Source of the DNA: an uncultured delta proteobacterium
GTDB taxonomy: Bacteria; Desulfobacterota; Desulfovibrionia; Desulfovibrionales; Desulfovibrionaceae
DNA length: 64,000 nucleotides
Direction: 5' to 3'
Assembly: GCA_903843965.1 (NCBI GenBank)
Contig: CAIMRY010000026.1
Location: 52,209 to 116,208 of the forward strand
Shown: positions 40,832 to 48,388 of the stretch, piece after piece
How positions within the stretch are numbered: the first letter of the stretch is position 1
How the letters are laid out: every line of letters starts with the position of its first letter
Program-made: the position numbers and the translations under genes
Notes under the pieces: model-generated
Seen by the model: the letters and a program-made list of their open reading frames with translations, nothing else
Told to the model about the DNA's origin: nothing
Database searches by the model: none

Positions 40832-41623
40832 CTAGCGGGCTTTGGGCTTCCTGCGCGCCGGGACGTGGCACTCCATGCAGGCCTTGGCCTTGGCCGCCGA
40901 AAGCACGGCCAGCGGAGTCTGAACGGTTTGCCCCTCGCGGGTCAGGTCGCGCCAGGGCACGTAGCGCAGGGCCCCTGCCGGGCAGGCCTCCACGCACTTG
41001 GGCCGGCCGTCGCAGAGGAAGCATTTGGAGGCCTTCTGGCGCTCCTCGTCAAAGGAGATCATGCCCCAGGGGCAGGCCCGCTGGCACAGGCGGCAGCCCA
41101 CGCACTTCTTGGCGTCCACCACCCGGGCCCCGGTCCTGGGGTCGGCCTGTATGGCGTCTTCCGGGCAGGCCGTGGCGCAGGGCACGGGGTGCGGGCACTG
41201 GCGGCACACGCCCTGGACCACCAGGCCGTTGCCCCAGAGGCCCTGCATGCCCGATCCGCCTATGGACCCGCCTGTGGACCCGCCGGTGGGCCCGGCAGGG
41301 CCGAAGTTCAGGGCCCGGTCGATCTTGATGCGCGACAGGGAGGGCTGGGCGCGGCCGTCGTTGAACTCGGTGCAGGCCAGTTCGCAGCGCTGGCAGCCCA
41401 CGCAGCGGGAGGGGTCGGCCAGGATCATGCCCTGGGCGTTGTCCAGAATCACCAAGGGAGCGCCCGCGCCAAGGGCCTCGCACAGGCCCAGGGCCGCGAG
41501 GCTCGTCACGGCGCAGGCCGAGAGCAGAAGGAAGCCCCGCCGCGAGAGGCTGGCCTCCATTCCCGCCGCGCTGGCCGCCAGTCTGACCAATTCCGGGAGC
41601 TGCTCCGGGTGCTGTCCGCTCAT
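40832..41623 (-). CDS. Tat-exported or Tat-like ferredoxin protein with four Fe-S motifs
   Basis: A 263-aa Fe-S protein. ATG 41623 has AGGAGGG 5 bp upstream. Residues ~27-50 carry a twin-arginine signal, SRRGFLLLSACAVTSLAAL, so it may be sent folded to the periplasm or anchored. Cys motifs: CVGCQRCELACTE, CRQCPHPVPCATACP, CVGCRLCQRACP and CFLCDGRPKCVEACP, enough for four 4Fe-4S clusters. A final CMECH is a half motif. It lies upstream of the aldehyde oxidoreductase gene and should exchange electrons with it. A Gly-Ser loop built from a 12-bp repeat lies between the first and second motifs. Similar to YdhX/YdhY by build. Confidence 0.87.
   Translation of the reverse strand: MSGQHPEQLPELVRLAASAAGMEASLSRRGFLLLSACAVTSLAALGLCEALGAGAPLVILDNAQGMILADPSRCVGCQRCELACTEFNDGRAQPSLSRIKIDRALNFGPAGPTGGSTGGSIGGSGMQGLWGNGLVVQGVCRQCPHPVPCATACPEDAIQADPRTGARVVDAKKCVGCRLCQRACPWGMISFDEERQKASKCFLCDGRPKCVEACPAGALRYVPWRDLTREGQTVQTPLAVLSAAKAKACMECHVPARRKPKAR
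41253..41288 (-). repeat. 12-bp in-frame tandem repeat (Gly-Ser loop)
   Basis: Three 12-bp units (41253, 41265, 41277) encode GGST-GGSI-GGSG-like residues in a loop of the ferredoxin protein. Confidence 0.85.
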
Positions 41624-41681
41624 GTGCCCTCCTGATCCTGGGGGATGGGCTTGGATTCGCTGGTGCCGATTTCTTGTGGAT

Positions 41682-41710
41682 AAAATACGTGGACACCCCG
41701 GAGGCGTCAA
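41682..41710 (-). promoter_or_regulatory. Sigma-70 promoter of the aldehyde oxidoreductase operon
   Basis: On the minus strand TTGACG (41710-41705) is followed by exactly 17 bp and then TATTTT (41687-41682). Transcription would begin near 41675, about 50 bp before the ferredoxin-protein start at 41623. Confidence 0.6.
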
Positions 41711-41932
41711 TCAGGGATGTATTCACCTACGTCTTCTGCCCGCGTCTTCAAATCCGGTCCAGTCCTCCGGGAGCAGGCCAGCCCGAGCTGACGCCAAAAA
41801 CCCCATGCCCTGCTGACGAACATTTTCTGCGCGCACGGCCTGGACGAGCCGCCTTGATCCCTGTGCGCGGAACGCCAAAAAGAACCGGCCCAGTGCGCCG
41901 ACCCGGCCCTCCGGCGCTCCATATTCGTTCAT

Positions 41933-41949
41933 GCTGAAATATTTTCAGC
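41933..41949 (+). promoter_or_regulatory. Palindrome upstream of the Hyf-like operon
   Basis: GCTGAAA-TAT-TTTCAGC has perfect 7-bp arms and a 3-bp centre in an AT-rich pocket 134 bp before the first Hyf-like gene. A weak promoter pair, TTGATT (41957-41962) and TAACGT (41980-41985) with 17-bp spacing, lies right after it, so a repressor bound here could block transcription. Confidence 0.5.
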
Positions 41950-42082
41950 GTTTCCGTTGATTCTTGCGCGCTCTCGGCTTAACGTTACACCGGTTCCCAT
42001 GTCCGGGGGCGGGGTGCGCGCTGGCGGCGCTGAGTGGAACGGGTTGCACCATGCGGCGCGGCTTCATGCAAGGGGTTCTGCC

Positions 42083-42991
42083 ATGATTGATGCGCTTATG
42101 AGCATTGCCGTGCTGCTGATCATGCCGCCGCTGCTGCTTGGCGTGATCACCAAGACCAAGGCCTGGTTCGGCGGCCGGGTCGGGCCCCCTGTGCTGCAGC
42201 CCTACCACGACATTGTAAAGCTCCTGCGCAAGTCCATGGTCATCAGCCGCACCACGACCTGGGTCTTTCCCCTGGGGCCGGTGGCCACCCTTGCGGCGGT
42301 TGCGCTGGCCGGGCTGCTCATGCCCCTGGGGCCGTTTCCGGCCCCCATCCGCTTCACCGGCGACCTGATCCTCTTCGCCTATCTGTTCGGGCTGGCGCGG
42401 TTCTTCACCACCGCTGCGGCGCTGGACACCGGCTCGGCCTTCGAGGGCATGGGCGCGGCGCGTGAGGTCACCTTCGCCTGCCTGACCGAGCCCACGCTGT
42501 TCTTCGCGCTTTTGGTGCTGGCCAGGATGTCCGGCTCGCTCAGTCTGACGGGCATGCTGCACGGCCCGGAGCAGGGTTTTTCCCCGCTGGTGGCCGCGCC
42601 GCTGATCCTGGTGGCCATCGGCCTGTTCGTGGTGCTCCTGGCCGAGAACTGCCGCATTCCGGTGGACGACCCGACCACCCACCTGGAGCTGACCATGATC
42701 CACGAGGTCATGGTGCTCGACCACAGCGGGCCGCTGTTCGGCGTCATCCTGTATTCCGCCGCCCTCAAGCTGTTCATCCTGGGCGCGCTTTTGCTGCATC
42801 TGGTCTCCCCGTTCCACACCGGGACCGCCTGGGCCGACTGGCCCCTGTTCGCGGCGCAGATGCTGGGGCTGGCCGTGGTGGTCGGCGTGGTGGAATCGGT
42901 GCGGGCCAGGCTGCCCATGCCGCATGTGCCCTATCTGCTGCTGGCCGCCATGCTCTCCTGCGGCTTCGGCCTGCTCCTGCTGGTCCGGTAG
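42083..42991 (+). CDS. hyfC: Hyf/Ehr complex membrane subunit HyfC (NuoH-like)
   Basis: A 302-aa membrane protein of the NuoH/HycD/HyfC family. AAGGGG stands 7 bp before ATG 42083. Family features include the cytoplasmic loop AWFGGRVGPPVLQPYHDIVKL and the acidic loop AENCRIPVDDPTTHLELTMI, which in complex I contact the quinone or hydrogenase module. About eight helices. It anchors the soluble electron-transfer arm to the ion-pumping arm. First gene of the Ehr operon. Confidence 0.92.
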   Translation: MIDALMSIAVLLIMPPLLLGVITKTKAWFGGRVGPPVLQPYHDIVKLLRKSMVISRTTTWVFPLGPVATLAAVALAGLLMPLGPFPAPIRFTGDLILFAYLFGLARFFTTAAALDTGSAFEGMGAAREVTFACLTEPTLFFALLVLARMSGSLSLTGMLHGPEQGFSPLVAAPLILVAIGLFVVLLAENCRIPVDDPTTHLELTMIHEVMVLDHSGPLFGVILYSAALKLFILGALLLHLVSPFHTGTAWADWPLFAAQMLGLAVVVGVVESVRARLPMPHVPYLLLAAMLSCGFGLLLLVR

Positions 42992-42995
42992 CGCC

Positions 42996-43637
42996 ATGAC
43001 AAGCATATTGAACGCCATCCTCGTCGTCGTCCTGGTGATGAACCTGTTCGTCCTGGGCGCGAGCCGCATCCATGCCGTGATCCGCATCGTGGCCGCGCAG
43101 GGCGCGCTTCTGGGCGTCATCCCGCTGCTGGTGTCCGAGGGGCTGCGGCTGCCCACAGTCCTGGTGGTGCTGGCGACCGTGACCATCAAGGGCGTCACCG
43201 TTCCCGGAATCATGATGCGGGCCCTGCGCGACGCGGCCATCAAGCGCGAGGTGGAGCCGCTCATCAGCCGTCTGGCCTCCACGGTCCTGGGGGCCGGGGC
43301 CATCCTGCTGGCCCTCTTGTACGCGGACAATCTGCCCGTGACCGGCCCGCACGCAGAGCTGCTTCTGGTGCCCGCGTCCATGGCCACGGTGCTGGTGGGC
43401 TTCATCCTTCTGACCACGCGCTTCACCGCGCTGAACCAGATCGTGGGCTACCTGGTGCTGGAGAACGGCATCTTCATCTTCGGCATGCTGCTGGTCGAGG
43501 CCATGCCGCTGGTGGTGGAGCTCGGCGTGCTGCTCGACCTCGTGGTGGGCATCTTCGTCATCTGCATCATCGTGAACCACATCAACCGGGCATTTTCCTC
43601 TCTGGACACGCGCCAGTTGGCCTCCCTCAAGGAATGA
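42996..43637 (+). CDS. hyfE: Hyf/Ehr membrane subunit HyfE (NuoK-like)
   Basis: A 213-aa membrane protein starting at ATG 42996, four bases after the previous stop. It has about seven helices and the HyfE pattern: NLFVLGASRIHAVIRIVAAQ, TRFTALNQIVGYLVLENGIF and an acidic Glu in the LENGIF helix equivalent to the conserved Glu of NuoK. HyfE proteins combine a NuoK-like core with extra helices. Part of the proton- or sodium-translocating arm. Confidence 0.9.
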   Translation: MTSILNAILVVVLVMNLFVLGASRIHAVIRIVAAQGALLGVIPLLVSEGLRLPTVLVVLATVTIKGVTVPGIMMRALRDAAIKREVEPLISRLASTVLGAGAILLALLYADNLPVTGPHAELLLVPASMATVLVGFILLTTRFTALNQIVGYLVLENGIFIFGMLLVEAMPLVVELGVLLDLVVGIFVICIIVNHINRAFSSLDTRQLASLKE

Positions 43638-43641
43638 TGCG

Positions 43642-45105
43642 ATGGCGCTTTTCATGATACTCCTCCCGCTTTTGATGGCCGCCGTGGCCCTGGCCTTTCC
43701 CGTGGGGCGCGGGCGGCCCTGGCGGCCCTGGCTGTTCCCGTTCACCGGGTGCGCGCACATGGCCTTGGCGCTCCTGGCCCTGGCGGGAATCTGGCCGGAG
43801 TCCGGCGGCGTCTGGTTCGCCCTTGACGCGCCAGGCCGCATCGTCCTCTTGCAGGTGAGCGTGCTGTACCTGTGCTGCTCCTTCTACGCCGTGGGCTACC
43901 TGAGGACCCGGCAGGAATCGCCCAACCGCATTTTCTGCGCCTGCCTGCTGGCCTTCCTGGGGGTCATGGACCTGGTCATCTGGTCGCAGCATCTGGGCGT
44001 CATGTGGGTGGCCATCGAGGCCACGACCCTGCTCACCGCGCCGCTCATCTATTTCAAGCGCACCCGTGAGAGTATCGAGGCCACCTGGAAGTACCTGATG
44101 GTGGGCTCGGTGGGCATCGCCGTGGCGCTTCTGGGCACGTTCTTCCTGGCCTACTCCATGGTCCACGTGGGACCCGACGCCCCGCTCACCACAACGGCGC
44201 TGCTTGAGCGCGCGCCGCAGCTGTCCTGGCCCTGGGTCCAGGCCGCCTTCGTGCTGCTGCTGGTGGGCTATGGCACCAAGATGGGCCTGGCGCCCATGCA
44301 CACCTGGAAGCCGGACGCCTATGGCGAGGCGTCCGGGGTCGTGGGCGCGATGCTGGCCGGCTGCGTGACCAGTTGCGCCTTCCTGGCTCTGGTGCGCATC
44401 ACGCACATCGTGAACGCCGCAGGCGGGGAGGCCTTCACCTCGCGCCTGCTGCTGTGCCTGGGCCTGTTCTCCATGGCTGTGGCGGGCGTGTTCATGGCTG
44501 CGCAACGCGACTTCAAGCGCATGCTGGCCTATTCCAGCGTGGAGCACATGGGCATCCTGGCCGTGGGGCTGGGCCTGGGCCGCGCGGCCCTGTTCGGGAC
44601 CATGCTGCATATCCTCACCAACGGCCTGACCAAGGGCGTGTTGTTCCTTTCCGCAGGCAACATCCACCGCGCCTACGGCAGCAAGAACACGGACCAGGTG
44701 CGCGGCGTGCTGCGCCGTCTGCCTGTGTCCGGCGGCTTGTTCTTCGTGGGTTTCCTGGCCATCACCGGGTCGCCGCCGTTCGGCCCCTTTGTGAGCGAGT
44801 TCTCGATCCTCATGGGCGCGTTCGCCGCCGGGCGGTTTGTCATCGGCGGGGCATTTTTGGTCCTGCTCATGGTGGTTTTTGCGGGCATGGGCCGGACCGT
44901 GCTGCGGGCCGTGCAGGGCCGCGCCCCGGCGCAGGGTCCGGGTGCCGGATCTGTCGGGCCTGCCGGGCCTGCACGCGAGGGGCTGCTCCTGGTCGCGCCG
45001 CCGCTTGTGCTCATGCTGCTCGTGCTGCTGCTCGGCATCTATATCCCGGAGCCGCTGCGCGTTCTCTTGCAGGACGCCGCGCGCTTCCTGGGGGCGCAGC
45101 CATGA
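43642..45105 (+). CDS. hyfF: Hyf/Ehr antiporter-like subunit HyfF (NuoL/M/N family)
   Basis: A 487-aa Mrp-antiporter-type subunit with about 14 helices. The Glu of WVAIEATTL in helix 5 and the Lys pair region TKMGLAPMHTWKPDAYGEA and KRMLAYSSVEHMG are the ion-channel residues of the family. It starts 4 bp after hyfE and overlaps the next gene by four bases. One of two ion-pumping subunits in this operon (the other is HyfB). Confidence 0.92.
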   Translation: MALFMILLPLLMAAVALAFPVGRGRPWRPWLFPFTGCAHMALALLALAGIWPESGGVWFALDAPGRIVLLQVSVLYLCCSFYAVGYLRTRQESPNRIFCACLLAFLGVMDLVIWSQHLGVMWVAIEATTLLTAPLIYFKRTRESIEATWKYLMVGSVGIAVALLGTFFLAYSMVHVGPDAPLTTTALLERAPQLSWPWVQAAFVLLLVGYGTKMGLAPMHTWKPDAYGEASGVVGAMLAGCVTSCAFLALVRITHIVNAAGGEAFTSRLLLCLGLFSMAVAGVFMAAQRDFKRMLAYSSVEHMGILAVGLGLGRAALFGTMLHILTNGLTKGVLFLSAGNIHRAYGSKNTDQVRGVLRRLPVSGGLFFVGFLAITGSPPFGPFVSEFSILMGAFAAGRFVIGGAFLVLLMVVFAGMGRTVLRAVQGRAPAQGPGAGSVGPAGPAREGLLLVAPPLVLMLLVLLLGIYIPEPLRVLLQDAARFLGAQP

Positions 45106-46667
45106 GCCCGGCACTGAACGAGAGCAGGACGGCCCTGCGGACCTTCACCAATGGCTGGTCCATCGACCACGCCAGCATCCCGGTCCTGGACCCGGAGGCC
45201 TTTGCCCAGGCCATCGTGGACGCCGTGGCCGAAGGTCGGCGCGTGGTGGCGCTGTTCGGCGCAGAGGCGCGGCAGCAGGACGCCACCGCGCTCTACGTGG
45301 TGCTGGCCGACGATGACGAGAACCTGCTGGCGGCCGCGCGCACGGAGATCACGGGCAACAGCTTCGCCTCGCTCACCCCGCGCTGCCCGCAGGTGCACCT
45401 GTTCGAGCGCGAGATCGCCGAGCAGTACGGACTTGTGCCCGAGGGCCACCCCTGGCTCAAGCCCGTGCGCCACCACGCTTCGTGGACCGGCCGGGACGCC
45501 TGGGGCCGCGAGGCCGGGGAGCCGAACCTGCCAGGCGGGGAGCTTATCGCGCCGGGCGGGGGCGGCTTCTACCGCCTGGAGGGCGAGGAGGTCCACGAGG
45601 TGGCCGTGGGCCCGGTGCATGCGGGCATCATCGAGCCTGGTCACTTCCGTTTCCAGTGCCAGGGCGAGCTGGTGCACCACCTGGAGATCGCGCTGGGCTA
45701 CCAGCATCGCGGCGTGGAGCGGGCCATGCTGGGCGGCCCCCACGCGAAAGGCATCCACTACGCCGAGACCGTGGCCGGGGACACGACCATCGCCCACGCG
45801 ACCTCCTACTGCCAGGTGCTGGAGTCCCTGAGCCGCTGCCAGAAGACGGCCCGCTCCCAGGCCCTGCGCGGCATTTCCCTGGAGCTGGAGCGCCTGGCCA
45901 ACCACGTGGGCGACCTGGGCGCGCTGGCGGGTGATGTCGGCTTTCTGCCCACGGCCAGCTTCTGCGGGCGCATCCGGGGCGACGTCTTGAACATGACGGC
46001 CAGGCTCTGCGGCAGCCGCTTTGGCCGGGGCATGATCCGGCCCGGCGGGGTGGGCTTCGACGTCGACACCGCGCGCATCGACACGTTGCTCCGGGAGATC
46101 GACGCCTTTGACAAGGACGCCCACGCGGCCATCAACCTGCTCTGGAGCACGCCCTCGGTCATGGCCCGCTTCGAGGGCACCGGCACGCTGCCCCGGCAGG
46201 CCGCCCTCGACCTCGGCATCGTGGGCCCGGCGGCGCGGGCCTCGGGCCTGGAGCGCGACGTGCGCCAGGACCAGCCTTGCGGGGTCTTCCGCTTCGCCCA
46301 CATCCCGGCGTCCACTGTGGAGTCCGGCGATGTCTTTGGCCGGGCCTACATGCGCTGGCTGGAGATCCACCAGTCCATGCGCTTCATCCGCGAGCAGCTG
46401 CGGGCCATGCCAGCCGGGGCCCGGCAGACCCCTGTGGGGGCCCTGGCCCCGGACAGCTTCGTGGCGGCCCTGAACGAGGGCTGGCGCGGCGAGGTCTGCC
46501 ACGTGGCCATCACCGACGAGGCGGGCCGGTTTTCCCGCTACAAGATCGTGGACGCCTCGTTCCGCAACTGGAGCGGCCTGGCCTACGCCTTGCGTGGGCA
46601 GCAGATTTCCGATTTTCCGCTCTGCAACAAGAGCTTCAACCTGTCCTATTGCGGGTTCGACCTGTGA
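45102..46667 (+). CDS. hyfG: Fused NuoCD-type large subunit without Ni ligands (HyfG-like, Ehr type)
   Basis: A 521-aa protein that joins a NuoC-like domain (~1-160) to a NuoD/hydrogenase-large-subunit domain (~165-521). In true group 4 hydrogenases the L1 motif is RVCGICxxAH; here it reads TVAGDTTIAH, so both cysteines are gone. The C-terminal L2 DPCxxC is replaced by DFPLCNKSFNLSYCGFDL, with no CxxC pair. The [NiFe] site therefore cannot form and the protein should not make hydrogen. This defines energy-converting-hydrogenase-related (Ehr) complexes, whose electron acceptor is not established. The end also lacks a cleavable tail. Coupled to hyfF by an ATGA overlap. Confidence 0.9.
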   Translation: MSPALNESRTALRTFTNGWSIDHASIPVLDPEAFAQAIVDAVAEGRRVVALFGAEARQQDATALYVVLADDDENLLAAARTEITGNSFASLTPRCPQVHLFEREIAEQYGLVPEGHPWLKPVRHHASWTGRDAWGREAGEPNLPGGELIAPGGGGFYRLEGEEVHEVAVGPVHAGIIEPGHFRFQCQGELVHHLEIALGYQHRGVERAMLGGPHAKGIHYAETVAGDTTIAHATSYCQVLESLSRCQKTARSQALRGISLELERLANHVGDLGALAGDVGFLPTASFCGRIRGDVLNMTARLCGSRFGRGMIRPGGVGFDVDTARIDTLLREIDAFDKDAHAAINLLWSTPSVMARFEGTGTLPRQAALDLGIVGPAARASGLERDVRQDQPCGVFRFAHIPASTVESGDVFGRAYMRWLEIHQSMRFIREQLRAMPAGARQTPVGALAPDSFVAALNEGWRGEVCHVAITDEAGRFSRYKIVDASFRNWSGLAYALRGQQISDFPLCNKSFNLSYCGFDL

Positions 46668-46704
46668 GCCGGGCAGGGGCTGCGGGACCAGGGGGGAAGG
46701 CGGC

Positions 46705-47514
46705 ATGTTGAAAATTCTGAAGGCCAGGCTGCAGCAGGGCCACCGCACCATCCGCTACCCGGACGGGCCGCCGCCCGCCGTGCCGGACCGCCTGCGCGGG
46801 GCTCCGGTCATTGACGCCGGAAAGTGCGCCGCCACGTCTGCGGCCGCATCGGCGGCCACATCGGCGGCCACATTGGAGGGCAATTGCCGCGCCTGCGTGG
46901 ACGCCTGCCCCACCGGGGCCGTCAGCCTGGAAAACGGGCTTAGCCTCGACCTGGGCCGCTGCCTGTTCTGCGCCCAGTGCGCGGGCGCCTGCCCGACCGG
47001 GGCCCTGGTCTTCACACAGGAGCACCGCCTGGCGGCGCGGCGGCGCGGGGATCTGCTTGTGGGGCAAGGCCGGGCTGTGCGCCTGGCCGGGGCGCTGGAG
47101 CCCCGGCTGCTCGGCCTGTTCGGCCGCTCGCTCAAGCTGCGCCAGGTCAGCGCCGGGGGCTGCAACGCCTGCGAGGCCGACGTCAACGTGCTCGGCACCG
47201 TGGGCTGGGACCTGGGGCGCTTCGGCATCCAGTTCGTGGCCGCGCCGCGCCACGCCGACGGTCTGCTCATCACCGGGCCGGTGACGCAGAACATGCGGCT
47301 GGCGCTGGAGAAGACGTACGCCGCCGTGCCCGAGCCCAAGATCGTCATCGCCGTGGGGGCCTGCGCCATCGCGGGCGGGCCGTACATCGGCCATGCCGAG
47401 GCCCTGGACGGGGCCGGTGCGCTTTTACCGGTGGACCTGTTCATTCCCGGCTGCCCGCCGCACCCGCTGACCATCCTCGACGGGCTTCTGCGCCTGCTGG
47501 GGCGGGTCTCGTGA
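46705..47514 (+). CDS. Fusion of two-cluster ferredoxin (HyfH-like) and NuoB-type small subunit (HyfI-like)
   Basis: A 269-aa fusion; ATG 46705 with GGAAGG 4 bp upstream. Residues ~1-110 are a HyfH/HycF-like ferredoxin and ~125-269 a NuoB/HyfI-like subunit. The proximal cluster ligands are GGCNACEAD, the Cys of VGACAIAGGP and PGCPPHP. In the ferredoxin, the second motif CLFCAQCAGACP is normal, but the first, CxxCxxCxxxCP, is split: GKC is separated from NCRACVDACP by ~18 residues made of a 12-bp Ala/Thr repeat. HyfH and HyfI are normally separate genes. It would carry electrons to the large subunit. The fusion and the insertion are seen in sequence. Confidence 0.88.
   Translation: MLKILKARLQQGHRTIRYPDGPPPAVPDRLRGAPVIDAGKCAATSAAASAATSAATLEGNCRACVDACPTGAVSLENGLSLDLGRCLFCAQCAGACPTGALVFTQEHRLAARRRGDLLVGQGRAVRLAGALEPRLLGLFGRSLKLRQVSAGGCNACEADVNVLGTVGWDLGRFGIQFVAAPRHADGLLITGPVTQNMRLALEKTYAAVPEPKIVIAVGACAIAGGPYIGHAEALDGAGALLPVDLFIPGCPPHPLTILDGLLRLLGRVS
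46831..46878 (+). repeat. 12-bp in-frame tandem repeat inside a 4Fe-4S motif
   Basis: Four 12-bp units, each starting GCC and most ending TCGGCG or similar, encode ATSA-like residues between the first and second Cys of a ferredoxin cluster motif. Confidence 0.88.
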
Positions 47515-47607
47515 GCGCGGGCAGGCCAGGGCAGGCCGGGCCCGGTTTGGCCGCCATGGCCGCGAAGTGTCGAGCATTGTAAGGGAACACCTTTCCGGGG
47601 GCCACGC

Positions 47608-48384
47608 ATGCAGTTGTCAGTCAAGGATGCCGCGAATCTGCTCAAGATTTCCGAGGACGCGGTCTACCGCTGGGTCAAGGCCGGGGTGCTTCCGGCCTAC
47701 CACATCAACGAGCAGTACCGCTTCAACCGCTCCGAACTGCTGGAGTGGGCCACCGCGCGGCAGATGGACCTCGGCGCGGAGGTCTTCGGCGCGGAACGCC
47801 CCAAGGCGTCCCATTCCAGCCTTGCGGAGGCGCTGGCCGCCGGGGACGTGCTGTACGGGGTGGAAGGCGAGGACAAGACCTCGGTGCTCCGGGGCATCAT
47901 ACACATGCTGACCCTGCCCGAGGAGGTGGACCGGGAGTTTTTGTTCCAGGTGCTGCTGGCGCGGGAGTCGCTGGGCTCCACGGGCATCGGCGGGGGCATC
48001 GCCATTCCGCATGTGCGCAATCCGGTCATCCTGCACATCACCCGGCCTGCGGTGACCATCTGCTTCCTGAAGCGGCCCATTGACTTTCAGGCCATCGACG
48101 GCCAGCCGGTGCACACCCTGTTTCTGCTCATCACCCCGACCATCCGGGCGCACCTGCATCTGCTTTCGCGCCTGGGCTTCGTGCTGCGGGACAAGGAGGT
48201 CAAGGCGGCGCTGGGGCGCCAGGCCCCGCGCGAGGAGCTTCTGGACGTGCTGGCGCGCGCCGAGGCGGCTGTCGTCATGCCTGGGGTCGCGCCGGGGGTC
48301 GCGCCGGGGGTCGTGCCGGATGTCGCGCCGGGTGTCGTGCCCCTTGGCGAACCTGGCGACGGGACAGGCGAGGAAAGAGGATGA
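47608..48384 (+). CDS. HTH-PTS EIIA regulator embedded in the Ehr operon
   Basis: A 258-aa protein. Residues ~1-55 are an excisionase/MerR-type winged helix (VKDAANLLKISEDAVYRWVK, then QYRFNRSELLEW). Residues ~75-220 are a PtsN/fructose-type EIIA domain with the phospho-His in GIGGGIAIPHVRNP. The C-terminal ~35 residues are PGVA repeats from a 12-bp unit. EIIA-Ntr proteins report on phosphoenolpyruvate through PTS phosphorylation; with an HTH attached, the protein could be a DNA-binding switch. Its place between Hyf-like genes suggests that it controls this operon. No other PTS gene is in the window. Confidence 0.87.
   Translation: MQLSVKDAANLLKISEDAVYRWVKAGVLPAYHINEQYRFNRSELLEWATARQMDLGAEVFGAERPKASHSSLAEALAAGDVLYGVEGEDKTSVLRGIIHMLTLPEEVDREFLFQVLLARESLGSTGIGGGIAIPHVRNPVILHITRPAVTICFLKRPIDFQAIDGQPVHTLFLLITPTIRAHLHLLSRLGFVLRDKEVKAALGRQAPREELLDVLARAEAAVVMPGVAPGVAPGVVPDVAPGVVPLGEPGDGTGEERG
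48280..48339 (+). repeat. 12-bp in-frame tandem repeat (PGVA units)
   Basis: Five 12-bp units, CCx-GGx-GTC-GxG, encode PGVA/PGVV/PDVA at the C terminus of the HTH-EIIA protein. Confidence 0.92.
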
Positions 48385-48388
48385 ACGC

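Noticed and set aside
38371..41328. A 985-codon plus-strand frame opposite the AOR operon
   Set aside because: Shadow of AOR and the ferredoxin gene on the other strand; no start signal and no domain pattern.
45102..46667. Annotation as [NiFe]-hydrogenase large subunit
   Set aside because: The four Ni-binding cysteines are absent, so only the fold is shared.
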